From: Batillaria attramentaria
Lineage: Eukaryota; Mollusca; Gastropoda; Batillariidae
Direction of reading: 5' to 3'
Assembly (NCBI GenBank): GCA_018292915.2
Contig: JACVVK020000334.1
Location: 78,501 to 142,500, forward strand
Length of the DNA: 64,000 nt
A program made the translations under genes and the position numbers. Position 1 is the stretch's first letter; each line of letters opens with the position of its first letter. This document shows, in pieces, positions 10,925 to 22,834 of this stretch. Under the pieces are notes generated by a model. That model made no database searches, was not told the origin of the DNA, and saw nothing but the letters and a program-made list of their open reading frames with translations.

Positions 10925-12445
10925 ATGTGTACTAGGCGTACACACCTGCCCCAGCTGTCCTTCAGCCCTAGTACAATGGCTCATAAAACTCACACTCCCA
11001 GAGTCACTGTCCAACAACCCGTGTCCAAAACCCCTCTCACCCACCGTGACCCCACTCTCAAGCACCATAAAGACTTTCGTCAATGTAAGTTCGCCTGCAC
11101 TGGTACCAGCGCCGTGAGAATTCTGAAAAGTTGGCGAAGCGCTCTGTACACGCGCTATGTACGTCTCCTGCGACACTGTACCCATGACCAGTACACAGTG
11201 ACATGGAGGGACTTGGATTTTGACGAACAACCCCTGACCCTTGATGAGTCGTACCTAGACTGCACCAAGCCAACCATCCCTACCAATCTGTTCAAAACTT
11301 TCTGTCAGATCCATGATGAATATGGGGACAAGCTGATCACCGTTACACTTTTCTTCAAGAAAAAACGGTGTCAGGGCGGCACGTGTGCGATCCAGGGCAA
11401 CCACAAAGTCGAGTGGGTAAAGACTGAATTTCATGCTTTGTCTCAACTCGTCAGGCAGATAGAGGAAGGCACGGACAGCCCAACAGATAATGTTCCCATT
11501 CCCCTTGAACTCTGCGACACCGCCCAAGCTCTCACCCCTACTGTGTCTCTACCCACCACCCCTCCCCGCTCATCCTGTGGATCCCTCTTAGATGTGTCCA
11601 TTGCCGACACCCCGGTCACACCCACCCGTTCCTTTGCCGGATTAGTGTCAGATGACACAGTCTTGTCCCTCGTGGTGCAGCCAGCAGAGGGCGCATCTGA
11701 AGAGGAGATAATCCACTCCACCCCATCAACGCCCCGCCCCCTCCAGCCATCGTCACTCACAGCCACGGTGAATGCGGCAGGTGTAAACACACAAACGGTC
11801 AGTCTAACTGGCCACACCCTGTCCAAGGCTCTTACTGCTTCGCCTTCCGACACTGTCACAAAAGAAGGACACAGTCCGTTACTTGCCACGCCCTCTAGTC
11901 AAGAGGAGATCATCAACGGCGGTGTCCCACCCTCCAAGTCTTCACCCTGCGTACCGCTAAACGTTACAAGTAACAGATCTGTTCAGCCTGATCCTAAGGA
12001 CGCGCCAAGGTCAACAACCTGTACCCGTGAGGATGGGGACAGTGCCACTCCGGACACTAAAGTAACCAAGAAGCCTGGCGTCCCTTCTCTCCAACAGCAG
12101 GCACTGTCAACTCTTTCAGCCAGAGACCTATACATCTACACCTCTGTGCAAACCTACCTTAAAAGTGCTCATATGCCCACTAAGTCTCTCCGACATGAAA
12201 TGAACACTGCCAAGAAAGAACTGTCAGCAGCCTTGCACAGGATAGACCAGTTGGACAGCCGAATACGAGATGAAGCTGTCAAAACGGCAAACACTGTGAA
12301 AATATCTGAGCAGCGTATGAACGACCGACTAACAGGCCTCCAGGACAAACTGAACGGACTGGTGAAAGAGCACCATGCTCTTCAAGATAAAGTTGATCGT
12401 CTGTCGTCTGCACGAGAAAGCCAGGGGCATACATCCGTGACTTGA
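10925..12445 (+). CDS. ORF1-like protein with C-terminal coiled coil (506 aa)
   Basis: This is an open frame of 506 codons. Residues 1-170 hold a basic, cysteine-containing region of unknown fold (FRQCKFACTG, then WRDLDFDEQPL). Residues about 170-400 are Ser/Thr/Pro-rich and probably disordered. Residues about 430-500 form a heptad-rich coiled coil. The arrangement suits a LINE ORF1 nucleic-acid-binding chaperone, but I recognise no RRM or zinc knuckle. After codon 500 the coil-like reading continues in another frame, which suggests a one-base frameshift. The start is uncertain because several in-frame ATGs exist. Confidence 0.55.
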   Translation: MCTRRTHLPQLSFSPSTMAHKTHTPRVTVQQPVSKTPLTHRDPTLKHHKDFRQCKFACTGTSAVRILKSWRSALYTRYVRLLRHCTHDQYTVTWRDLDFDEQPLTLDESYLDCTKPTIPTNLFKTFCQIHDEYGDKLITVTLFFKKKRCQGGTCAIQGNHKVEWVKTEFHALSQLVRQIEEGTDSPTDNVPIPLELCDTAQALTPTVSLPTTPPRSSCGSLLDVSIADTPVTPTRSFAGLVSDDTVLSLVVQPAEGASEEEIIHSTPSTPRPLQPSSLTATVNAAGVNTQTVSLTGHTLSKALTASPSDTVTKEGHSPLLATPSSQEEIINGGVPPSKSSPCVPLNVTSNRSVQPDPKDAPRSTTCTREDGDSATPDTKVTKKPGVPSLQQQALSTLSARDLYIYTSVQTYLKSAHMPTKSLRHEMNTAKKELSAALHRIDQLDSRIRDEAVKTANTVKISEQRMNDRLTGLQDKLNGLVKEHHALQDKVDRLSSARESQGHTSVT

Positions 12446-12476
12446 AACAGCAGCTACAACAGCATACCCCTCAAAA

Positions 12477-13265
12477 ATGCCCGGCCGATCAACTCAAAAG
12501 CCCCATGTCGCCAGCAGCATCCAGCAAACTGTGGTCCAGCAAGAGCCAGTGCCTGCCAGTGGTCAGCCTATCCCGGTGCTGATTACCGGTTCTGGGCCCC
12601 CCTCCGACGATAGCCAGACCCACAGTAAACCCAGTCAGGACACCACCGCGATCATCGGCCGAGGGATTACCTCCCCTAGCAGCGACGGCGCAGTGATCCG
12701 CCATGCGCACCGTACAACTGCCGCACAGCCTACACGCTCCAGCCACGGCGGCGAGATCAAAAGCCAGGACGGTAGACGGGAAGGCACACGACACAGCCCA
12801 GCGGAAGTTATTGCGCAACAGACTATACTCCCCACCACCACAACACTTCTTGTCGGAGACTCCATCATACGGCACATCAAAGGAGGCAAGATGCAAGCCG
12901 GCCCACAGGACAGTGTACAAGTGGTCTCTGTATCTGGCCTCACCGCGGCTCAACTAGTGGACTGGCTGTTCATTCAGCCGGAAACTCCAAGCGTGTAGAT
13001 ACTCACTTTCCACGCTGGAGTTAACGACTGTAAAACAGGGCGTGAGGTGTCAACAAAGACATGGCAGCAAGCGGTAATTCAGTGCAAACGTGTCTTCCCA
13101 AACGCCAAGCTACAAGCATCCGGTATCATCCCCGCCCTGGGCCGGCATACAATGAACACTCATATTTCTGCGTCAAATGCCAGCCTCCAACATGTATGCA
13201 GAAAAATGGGTGTTAGTGGAAAAGGTGAGGTCGGTTACCGTGCACTCCCCCGGCGACTCTATTAG
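12477..13265 (+). pseudogene. SGNH/GDSL hydrolase-like ORF broken by an in-frame stop
   Basis: The frame gives LLVGDSIIRHI (block I, nucleophile Ser of GDS). After a TAG at 12996-12998 it continues in the same frame with LTFHAGVNDC (block III, GxND). Both halves match the esterase fold that CR1-like LINEs carry in ORF1. The block V Asp/His pair is not evident before the frame ends at 13265. The stop between the two motifs makes this a pseudogene unless it is read through. Confidence 0.7.
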
Positions 13266-13269
13266 ACCA

Positions 13270-14040
13270 GTTTAAAAATGAACCTTGGGGTGTGCTGAGC
13301 ACATTAGATCATTGTTCCCAAATATCGGCAGGGTTGCACCAAGAGTTACAGCCCTTTAAGTGAGGGTACTGTCCGCGCTCACTGACCACACGCACCATAA
13401 TGCATTGACAAGCAGTGATTTCAATCACTCAAAAGTTTCTTTTATATTTCACAAAATAGATAAGACCATGTATGACTATGTTTATAAACGTCTCTTGTCT
13501 TCAATAAAACAAACAAAAACAAAATACAGCCGGATACTGCTTCACAGTGTTGGTTGACGTAAGCCAAGTATTCCACCAGTGGGGAAAGTCTTGAATGGAG
13601 GGAGACAACGCAGTGTTATTTGTCACGTTACTACTATTTTCGGGACTGTTTGCAAGGTGTTTGCTCTGTAGGAGTTCACTGTGATTTTCATCACGAACAT
13701 TTGATATTGTGTATGCGTGTCATACTGATGCACTTTCGTTCGCTTTTTACTTGGTGACTGGCGCAGTGGTGACCTAGTTTCTTCGGTATCAGTTGATTAA
13801 GAAAGGTGACTGCTGCATGCTCCTCGCGTAGCCTATTTCTTCGACTGACTCTTTTTATACACATATAGATATTTTTCTCTTAGTTATTGGTTTTGCTATA
13901 GTTGCATTTATTCATCTTACTTTGAAATAGTAGTTCGTCTTTGTGTATTCTCATCATTACCTAATTTTGTCTTTTGGTTTTTCAGCTGTTGGTTATACTT
14001 TTAGTTATACATTCTGTCATATTCTAACACCTGTCAGTAT
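13270..14040. other. Non-coding stretch between LINE-like ORFs
   Basis: The first 290 bases recur inverted at 1200-1545 and include an A-rich stretch after AATAAA. The rest, to 14040, is T-rich without a recognisable gene. It may be the inter-ORF spacer or 5' leader of the LINE. Confidence 0.45.
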
Positions 14041-14048
14041 ATATACAA

Positions 14049-14640
14049 TGTCTTCTTCAGGTCTTACTACCAATCATATACACATTGGTCATTTGAACAT
14101 TTATCATTTACTCAATAAGATTCCTGATCTGTGTATGCTCTTGACTTAGCCCAGTCCTTTCCACATATTCGGTGTCACAGAATCACGACTAAACAATCGC
14201 ATTGATGATGATTCTGTTTCCATTCAAGATTTTTCTCTCATTCGCCGCGATGCTGAACAGCCCGGCCATACCGGCATTACTGTCTACATTCATAACTCCA
14301 TCAGTCATGTCACTCGAAGGCGCAAAGACCTCGAGTCCACTTATGTGGAAAGTGTCTGGGTTGAGGTAAAGGCAAAGCAAACGACCAACAAAACAAGAGT
14401 GATAGGTACGAGCGTTCCCAAAGTAGGAATAAGCGACCACTACCCCGTGTGTTGTAGCTGGGCCTTGAAAACCGATAAATATTTCAAAAAAACATAGCCA
14501 TACATCAATAAAATACAGATCGCTGAAACATTTTGATAAAGACGCATTTCTGTTTGACCTCAGTAAAATATCATTTACTACGGTTTACAACTACAACGAT
14601 CCCACGGAAGCTTTGTCAGAGTGGTACAGGTTATTCCTCA
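14049..14640 (+). pseudogene. LINE apurinic endonuclease domain, internally deleted
   Basis: N-terminal endonuclease blocks are present in two frames. The text jumps from the VESVWVEVKAK region to VGISDHYPVCC, so the middle of the domain, including several catalytic blocks, is gone. The copy cannot encode an active endonuclease. Confidence 0.75.
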
Positions 14641-14693
14641 GTGTTCTTGACAGGCACGCCCCCTTTCGTGAAAAACGAGTGAAGAATGTTTAG

Positions 14694-15713
14694 TTGCCAG
14701 CCTGGCTCAACAAAGATATTAAAGATGCTATGTCTCTCAGAGATGAGCTCAAAAGAAACAAAGATTTTGTCGCTTACCGTAAGCAAAGAAATCGCGTGAA
14801 ATATCTGGTGAGACAAGCGCAAAAGGCCCACTTCCATCGTCTTATGGACTTCAAAAAGGACATCATGTCTGTATGGCGCGCGCTAAACGCATTTACAAAA
14901 TCCAAGCAAAATCCACAGTGCACATCTATCACGGCTGATGACTTCAATAACCATTTTCTCTCAGCAGCCAGTTCACTGTTACAGAATCCAACCCATAGTC
15001 CCTGTATATCCGAAAAACTAGTTTCTTTCTGTGAAGACAAGCTGCCTCCCGGAGTATCGTTTGATATTCCCCTTTTAACGGTTCACGAGGTCGGTAAATC
15101 TATATCCTCAATGAAAAATAAACGATCGTCCGGCCATGACGGCATCAGTAGTACTGTCCTAAAGCTGGCCTTGCCCTACATTGTCGAGTCGGTGACGTTT
15201 ATTTACAACCTGTATATACAGCAAAGTATTTTCCCGTCTTTTCTTAAAAAAGCTAAAGTCGTGCCCCTTCCTAAAACCAAAAACCTAACAGACCCAAACA
15301 AGTTCAGACCCATTTCCCTTCTACCAACTCTGTCCAAACCAATTGAAAAACGCATTCACAAGCACTTGCAGAGCTTCCTAAACAAACACGAACTTATCCA
15401 CCCTCTTCAATCCGGTTTTCGCCCGCGGCACTCCTGCCACACGGTGCTTACGCATCTAGTTGACAGATGGCTTAATGCGATGAATAACTGTGAAATGACA
15501 GGTGCGGTCTTCTTGGACCTGACCAAAGCTTTTGACCTCGTGAACCACCGGCTACTACTCCAAAAACTTACCGCGTATCGTCTTAGTGCTCACAGCCTTG
15601 CTTTCTTTACTTCATATCTTGATAAACGAACCCAGTATGTTTATATCAATGGGAAAAGTTCTTCCGAGGGGGTGATACAGCACGGTGTTCCCCAAGGATC
15701 TATCCTTGGTCCA
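14694..15713 (+). pseudogene. LINE reverse transcriptase, N-terminal half
   Basis: Open from the codon after a TAG at 14691. It carries fingers and palm blocks: KFRPISLLPTLSKP, SGFRPRHSCHT, VFLDLTKAFDLVNH and GVPQGSILGP. It stops being LINE sequence exactly at 15713, where the insertion begins. Confidence 0.88.
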
Positions 15714-17285
15714 TGTAACGTAAGGCGGTCTCACACTTTCACTCCGCTTTCACATCACAGACATTCAGAAAGGCACGCATGCAAACGTCATCCACTCCCT
15801 TTCATACACACAAGCAAATAGTTATTCTTTTGACTGAGACCTTTTATACACGAAAACAAACAGAAAATCACATGAATTAATAAGTAGATTTAAGGCTTAA
15901 CTACATTCACAGCTGAAAAAACAGAAGCCTCCAAATTCACCAGCACATCGGTTATTCAAAGGATATGTGCCTGGATATAAAATGTACTACAACGCGGACA
16001 AAACCACTAACTATACACAATTAGATGTGAAATGAATAAAGTGAAATAAACAAGATGACTCAACAAGCTTGGTCGAAACGATGCTGTAGACTGGGTGAAG
16101 ACTTGTTGATCTTGCGAAGAAATTATATACACTTGAGCCAGACGATTCCTCTGGGAATTCCGGGCGATTCAAATCTTTTCACCTTCTCCTGGAATGAGTG
16201 AAGAGAAACACTTCTTCTGGAAGTGACTTGAACAATGCTGGACCGCAGACACCTTCACAAAGGATACGCTGAGGATGGTGTACCCCATCAGACTCAGGGA
16301 TAGCTCCACCTTGACACGGCGCTCGACTGGATGGCTGCGCGTGATCTCAAGGGAGACAAACACACGTCGCTGGCTTCAAGCTCCACAACGACGGGGCAGA
16401 CAATAGAAGACAAACATGGTGTCGTGTACGCTGATCAGGCGGACATATTACAATGCGGTCAGCTCACCGGGTCTCCGGCGTCGTTCCTGTACAATATTAA
16501 CCCGTAATTACTACCACTATCTCGGATAGTATTTCTTCTCCATAAACTAACTTTGATCCTGAACAAAGTTCCATTTCAACAACAATAACATCTGACATCG
16601 ATCTCGAAAGTTCCAGTTATGAATTGATATCAGAAATTATCAACAAATTCACCTTCCAGTTACCAAATACCCATACAATATCATCGTCAAACAGTTCAAA
16701 CTTATATCCTCATCATCAACCTCAAACCATATTCTCACAACTGATTCCTCACAAGAATGAAGTACAAAACATCCTACCAAAAATTCTCTCAACTGAATAA
16801 CCATTTGAGAAGTCCAACATTCAGAACTAAATCAGATATACATCATAATAGCATCAAGTTATCCATAGGGTTATCAAACAATCCACTTGGTCTTGACACA
16901 GACAAACAATATTCAAAAATCAAACATACCTGTAGCGCTATGGCATACGGAACACAAAAGAAGCCGGGTGGGGAAAAAAGAGACCTGTTCCCTCCACCGG
17001 TCAATAGTACGACTGCGCACAATCTTTGTCGCAATTGCTCACTTCGTAAGCTGACAACAACTCACGTCTGCTTGTGTTACCACAGTCTCTAGTACAGAGT
17101 AAAACTCAAGCAACCGCTATAGCCGTGCATAAACATTTTCCCGCACGTGAAAACGTTAGGTAGACTGGGATACTCCAGTACAGTACTACCTGTCTAAAAC
17201 ACTAGTTAACACTACACATGAAAATACACCCTTGAAAACGGCAAACACACAACCAACGAAAACCCCATAAATGCGGTTTGTCACA
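15714..17285. mobile_element. Putative solo LTR (1572 bp) inside the LINE RT
   Basis: The insert starts TGTAACG and ends GTCACA (TG...CA) and is flanked by a 5-bp direct repeat GTCCA (15709-15713 and 17286-17290). Removing it with one GTCCA keeps the LINE reading frame from GVPQGS straight into the FADD half. A TATAAAA-like box lies at about 15976 and AATAAA-like signals at about 16034. No gag or pol is present. These are the marks of an LTR left after LTR-LTR recombination. Orientation is not certain. Confidence 0.75.
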
Positions 17286-17290
17286 GTCCA

Positions 17291-18190
17291 CTCCTTTTCT
17301 CTGTTTTTATAAATGACCTACCATTAAATATATCTAATCCGAAAGTAACATGTAGTCTTTTCGCGGATGATGGAACACTCGACATTTCAGCTTCCGATGT
17401 GCCATCCATAAATGCGTCACTACAACAGAGTCTTACTGAAGTTGCTCAATGGTGTAATAGCAACTGCATGATTCCTAATCCCTCAAAAACCAAATGTATG
17501 CTTGTCACGACGAGACAAAAACACCAGATGAATCTGCCTCCTCTTCAGTTATCCTTTAATTCCCATCGTGTTGAACAAGTTCAGGATCAGCGTGTGCTAG
17601 GTATTACAATTGGTGACCAGCTCAGCTGGCAGGCGCATGTCAACAAATTGTGTAAAACGCTATCAAAAAACCTATTTTTATTGTCCAAAATCTAATATTT
17701 TACAGATGAGGATACTAGAAAACTGTTCTATAGTGCCCACATACAGCCCCATCTTGACTATGCCTCCTCTGTTTGGGATGGCTGTAGTGAGGCTAACCTT
17801 AAAAAACTCAACTCTCTCCATAGAAGGGCCGTAAAATTAATTGCTGCAAACAGCATGCCTGCTAGTAGTACGGACGAAAAACTCACCAAACTTGAGATTT
17901 TGTCCCTTCATAAACATTTGCTATTTAACAAATTAGTCTTCATGCGTAAAATCACCCTCGCGGAAGCACCGACCTATCTCTCTCATTTATTCAAACAAAC
18001 ACACAGGCCATACGGAACTCTCAGGAATGACCTACTTGTGCCAAAGCCGCGTATAGATACGTGTATATTCAAGTCATCCCTGTCATACTCAGGCGCAACA
18101 CATTGGAATGCATTGCCAAAACATATAAAGTCAGCCCCTACCCTCGGAACCTTCAAGACCCGGCTACTGGCTTATCTTAAAAATACTTAA
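17291..18190 (+). pseudogene. LINE reverse transcriptase, C-terminal half
   Basis: The frame resumes at the palm with FADD at 17360-17371 and the following thumb blocks. A TAA at 17693-17695 interrupts it, and the same frame then runs on to about 18190 through SLHRRAVKLI and the CR1-like tail. Confidence 0.85.
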
Positions 18191-18393
18191 AATGTGTGCT
18201 TTGCCTCTGCTCCGAAAGCTGTTCATTTCTCTTTTTCATCCTTCTTTTATTTTTGTTATTATCATTATCACAGCAAAAACAACATCTCAGTGGATGACAC
18301 TATTTCTTTTACTAACTCTCGGATAATCTGTACTATGTTTGATTGTTTGTTTGCTTTTTGCCTTTTTATTCCATACCATCATTTTGATATTAT

Positions 18394-18396
18394 TTG

Positions 18397-18441
<45 letters not shown>
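18394..18441 (+). repeat. (GT)n microsatellite
   Basis: About 22 GT units in the LINE 3' region. Confidence 0.95.
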
Positions 18442-18444
<3 letters not shown>

Positions 18445-18554
18445 TAATGGTAGTTGTAGTAGTAGAATGTAGCAAGGACAAGATAGAAGAAAGGACACTG
18501 TACCTAATCTTACATCCTTGAAAAATAAAGTGTCATTGTCATTGTCATTGTCTC

Positions 18555-18950
18555 TCTCTCTGTGCTAGTGTGAAGATTTCAGTCGTGAGAGTTGTCGGCG
18601 ATTAGCACAATAGACCCGTCACTCATGTCTGACATCAATGGGTGTCTCTGTTTATTTCGTACAAAGCGGAGTCCCTACATTACTTTGTGAGGTAAAGCGA
18701 AATGGTTCCAAACTTGATTGGATCTTCTCCCACGTAAAACGTCTCTTTTTCATGATCACGTTGAAACGACTGTTGACTTTCTGCAAGGCTTGCGTCGTTA
18801 CGCATTCAGTGATACTGTGTCGGCTTTTTCAATACTTGTGAAAAGAAACGGTGTGTTTTTCAGCGCGTTAACGACTTCTGTCGCCATAGACGGTACACGC
18901 CCAGTGACAGAAAACCCAGCTCAAGTTCTAGCTTGCCTAACATTACACAT
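18555..18950. other. Unassigned DNA
   Basis: No gene or known repeat is recognised. Confidence 0.5.
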
Positions 18951-18953
18951 ACC

Positions 18954-19605
18954 ACATGGCTGTAGTATGGTTGTGACATGGCTGTAGTATGGTTGTGACA
19001 TGGCTGTAGTATGGTTGTGACATGGCTGTAGTATGGTGGCTGTAGTCTGGTGGCTGTAGTATGGTTGTGACATGGCTGTAGTATGGTTGTGACATGACTG
19101 TAGTATGGTTGTGACATGACTGTAGTATGGTTGTGACATGGCTGTAGTATGGTTGTGACATGGCTGTAATATGCTTGTGACATGGCTGTAGTATGGTTGT
19201 GACACGGCTGTAGTATGGTTGTGACACGGCTGTAGTATGGTTGTGACATGGCTGTAGTATGCTTGTGACATGGCTGTAGTATGGTTGTGACATGACTGTA
19301 GTATGGTTGTGACATGGCTGTAGTATGGTTGTGACATGGCTGTAGTATGGTTGTGACATGACTGTAGTATGGTTGTGACATGGCTGTAGTATGCTTGTGA
19401 CATGGCTGTAGTATGGTTGTGATATGGCTGTAGTATGGTTGTGACTTGTGACATGGCTGTAGTAAGGTTGTGACATGGCTGTAGTATGGTTGTGACATGG
19501 CTGTAGTATGGTTGTGACATGGCTGTAGTATGGTTGTGACATGACTGTAGTATGGTTGTGACATGACTGTAGTATGGTTGTGACATGGCTGTAGTATGGT
19601 TGTGG
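18954..19605 (+). repeat. 22-bp minisatellite, about 30 copies
   Basis: The unit is GTGACATGGCTGTAGTATG plus three bases, with point variants. Because 22 is not a multiple of three, three overlapping minus-strand frames stay open for about 200-234 codons with a 22-residue period. They are artefacts. Confidence 0.95.
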
Positions 19606-19614
19606 TCAGCGACT

Positions 19615-19950
19615 CGACGTAGGAATCTTGGTTCTTTCTCTTGTCAGGTTCAATTCGTCATTACAAGTTCACACACCAGACCTGAAGTAATACGATGTGT
19701 TGTATATTTTATAATGCAAGTCATCTGGAATTTCATGTCGCTTTAGATTTCCCAGAAGAGGTATACAGTGCAAGACTAGTTTTCCATTTATGACTTTTAG
19801 CATGGAGGGGGGGGGGGAGGAGGGAGGTGTGTCGTTGGGTGAGTGAGCAGGAGAGTCAGGGTGGAGAACTCTACCCGTTTGTGTGTATTTCAGTCATTCC
19901 CATCTTGACACGTTGGTACTGAATCCAGCGTTGCCAGTACTTACCTCTCT
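19615..19950. other. Unassigned DNA
   Basis: No gene is recognised; a G-rich tract lies at about 19807-19830. Confidence 0.5.
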
Positions 19951-19954
19951 GTCA

Positions 19955-20096
19955 TAATCCATTCAAGTCAGTGGGTCGTGAGTTCGAATCCCGGCTGAGG
20001 CAACTATTTGTGCTGGCCTTTTTCTGTTTGCTTCGTTTTGGGTACACCCATACGTGGTGGAAAAGGACGTTAAACCCTCAAACAACCATCCACCCC
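19955..20096 (+). mobile_element. SINE, family 1, head truncated
   Basis: A B-box-like GAGTTCGAATCCCGGCT is followed by the family body with GTGGAAAAGGACGTTAAAC. The A-box part of the head is not clear. Confidence 0.75.
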
Positions 20097-20374
20097 ATTC
20101 AATTTAATAAAAGTGTATCGGCCGATAATATCAGAAATTTGCTCTCTGCCTTGTCCGAAAACATGAAAGTTGAGAGCGTGTTTCTGAGTGTGGTGAAGGC
20201 TGGAGACTGCACGTGATAGACAGATATATTCTGATTTCTACATTCACCAACACTGACACATAATTATATAACGTCGTTGTGCTGAGAGACACCAAATGCG
20301 CTGCTTGTGTACCTGTTGTTGGCAGCGCGCGCGTCTTGCTTGCAGGTGATTGGCTGGAGCGTATTCTAGTTTCG

Positions 20375-20606
20375 GGTGGGTCGCGCCGTGCATGATCTAT
20401 GAGCCTGGGCCATATCTCTAGTGTGTGGAGGGTGGGTCGCGCCGTGCATGATCTATGAGCCTGGGCCGTTTCTGTAGTGTGTGGAGGGTGGGTCGCGCCG
20501 TGCATGATCTATGAGCCTGGGTCATATCTGTAGTGTGTGGAGGGTGGGTCGCACCGTGCATGATCGATGAGCCTGGGTCGTTCCTGTAGTGTGTGGAGGG
20601 TGGAGG
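20375..20606 (+). repeat. 56-bp minisatellite, four copies
   Basis: Units start TCGCGCCGTGCATGATC at 20381, 20437, 20493 and 20549. Confidence 0.92.
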
Positions 20607-20609
20607 GAG

Positions 20610-21120
20610 TAAACTTGTGTATTGTGATTGTTGTGTTTGGGCTGGTTGGTGCCTGGTAAGGTCGTGCAATCGTACTGACACGAACAGACACCCGATGAAC
20701 ACATACTGAACGTGAACACAAGGGGTGTAGCTTATTCAATGACTGTCAATCATGATTATGGGTGAGTTTAGTAATGTGTTGTCGCTTACGATGGTCCCAA
20801 AACCCGTAAATAAATGAAAGAGCAATTGAGGTTCACCTTCTCTCACCATGATTTGTAAGTACTCTTAACATTCCTAAAAAAACCACCACCAACAACAACA
20901 GCAAAACCCCCACCAAACTAACAAACAACAAAGGAGACAATAAGAGTTAGATACGATGCTCTAGCCCTGTACTCTCCACAAAATGTATGGGTCTTTGCAG
21001 ACCCACATCGTCGGGATAGGTATATACACACTAAATCACTCTTTGAAAAGTCTGGGTCCTGCATGACCCACTTCGTGGTATGTGTGTAGTCCAAAGCCTC
21101 GTACGGTAAAGGTTAAGCCA
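20610..21120. other. Unassigned DNA containing a dispersed repeat copy
   Basis: Positions 20970-21090 are the direct counterpart of the inverted copy at 7808-7930, with paired TGGGTC/GACCCA palindromes. The rest is unassigned. Confidence 0.6.
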
Positions 21121-21269
21121 AAGGAGAAAAAATCCTCATACCACCATCACCATCAGGAAGGCTACAAACACTAAGGATAAAGCTAACAGGTGTACAGCTA
21201 AGTACATTTCAATATTGTCAATCAACGTGCATGGTTTACAAGCTACAGTCATGTTGTACACTGACTGTC

Positions 21270-21548
21270 CACATGCACTACATCCGTTATGTGTCACTCT
21301 CACTAGAAGTCCTGAAACCACGCCCACATGCACTACATCCGTTATGTGTCACTCTCACTAGAAGTCCTGAAACCACGCCCACATGCACTACATCCGTTAT
21401 GTGTCACTCTCACTAGCAGTCCTGACACCACGCCCACATGCACTACATCCGTTCTGTGTCACTCTCACTAGCAGTCCTGACACCACGCCCACATGCACTA
21501 CATCCGTTATGTGTCACTCTCACTAGCAGTCCTGACACCACGCCCACA
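21270..21548 (+). repeat. 55-bp minisatellite, about 5 copies (copy A)
   Basis: The unit contains CACTACATCCGTTATGTGTC and AGTCCTGACACCACGCCC. The same array in copy B has about 28 units. Confidence 0.93.
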
Positions 21549-21659
21549 ATGGAGTCTCTACCAGACAGTCAATTGTTTGTGTCCTCAGTGTCAACCATTT
21601 GGCCTAACTACCCCTCTTGTCAATCATTCATCGCTCATTAATGTGAGTAAACACGAGCG

Positions 21660-22600
21660 ATGTATACACACAACTACCTGTATACACAAAACTACCTGTA
21701 TACACACAACTACCTGTATACAAACAACTACCTTTATACACACAACTACCTGTATACACACAACTACCTGTATACACACAACGACCTGTATACACACAAC
21801 GACCTGTATACACACAACGACCTGTATACACACAACTACCTGTATACAAACAACTACCTGTATACAAACAACTACCTTTATACACACACAACTACCTGTA
21901 CACACACAACTACCTGCATACACACAACTACCTGAATACACACAACTACCTGTATACACACAACGACCTGTATACACACAACGACCTGTATACACACAAC
22001 GACCTGTATACAAACAACTACCTGTATACACACAACTACCTGTATACAAACAACTACCTTTATACAAACAACTACCTGTATACACACAACTACCTGTATA
22101 CACACAACTACCTGTATACAAACAACTACCTGTATACACACAACTACCTTTATACACACAACTACCTGTATACACACAACTACCTTTTTACACACAACTA
22201 CCTTTATACACACAACGACCTGTATACAAACAACTACCTGTATACACACAACTACTACCTGTATACACACAACGACCTGTATACACACAACTACCTTTAT
22301 ACAAACAACTACCTGTATACACACAACTACCTGTATACACACAACTACCTGTATACACACAACTACCTTTATACACACAACTACCTGTATACACACAACT
22401 ACCTGTATACACACAACTACCTGTACACACACAACTACCTGTATACACACAACTACCTGTATACACACAACTACCTGTACACACACAACTACCTGTATAC
22501 ACACAACTACCTGTATACACACAACTACCTGTACACACACAACTACCTGTATACACACAACTACCTGTATACACACAACTACCTGTACACACACAACTTG
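21660..22600 (+). repeat. 18-bp minisatellite, about 52 copies (copy A)
   Basis: The unit is TGTATACACACAACTACC. Copy B has only about two units at 51163-51196. Frames are open on both strands because 18 is a multiple of three; they are not genes. Confidence 0.95.
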
Positions 22601-22834
22601 TTGGAGAAATACAGTGAATGGAAATGGGAAGACAAGTTGTTGATGACAGAGTTGTGACTGATAATCAACACTTGATGACGTCGACAGTCTTGATGGTAGT
22701 CACAGTTTGACATACAACAAAGGGATCCTACATGATGAACACAGTCATTCACACCAGTCTGTGTCTTACATAGTCATGTTCTTATCTTTATACACTTGTC
22801 ACCGTCTCTCTCTAAAAAACTAACTAACTAACTC

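Larger units (their letters stand above)
10411..13265 (+). mobile_element. CR1-like LINE ORF1 region: coiled-coil ORF plus SGNH-hydrolase-like ORF
   Basis: This is the fuller copy of the element seen at the left edge of the window. A leader of about 500 bases precedes a 506-aa ORF with a C-terminal coiled coil, then an esterase-like ORF in another frame. CR1-like LINEs are known to carry SGNH/GDSL esterase domains in ORF1, and a CR1-like ORF2 follows at 14.05 kb. I therefore read both as parts of one element, with 0.8 kb of unexplained sequence between them. An independent multi-copy element cannot be excluded. Confidence 0.6.
14049..18535 (+). mobile_element. CR1/L2-group LINE, ORF2 and 3' end, with nested LTR insertion
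   Basis: The reading starts at ATG 14049 with an apurinic-endonuclease N-terminus (HIGHLNIYHLLNK, then FGVTESRL). An internal deletion and frameshifts lie between about 14147 and 14580. The reverse transcriptase follows from 14694, interrupted at 15714-17285, and continues to the C-terminal PKPRIDTCIFKSSLSYSG block and stop near 18190. The 3' end is a short tandem of ATTGTC units after AATAAA (about 18523-18553) rather than poly(A), as is usual in CR1/L2-type elements. In-frame stops at 14691 and 17693 make the copy defective. Confidence 0.88.

Noticed and set aside
18860..19586. Three overlapping minus-strand frames of 199-234 codons
   Set aside because: They are reading-frame shadows of a 22-bp minisatellite; all three frames give the same 22-residue period and no domain.
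21493..22617. 374-codon plus-strand frame and 238-codon minus-strand frame
   Set aside because: Products of the 18-bp array, whose unit is a multiple of three and free of stops on both strands.
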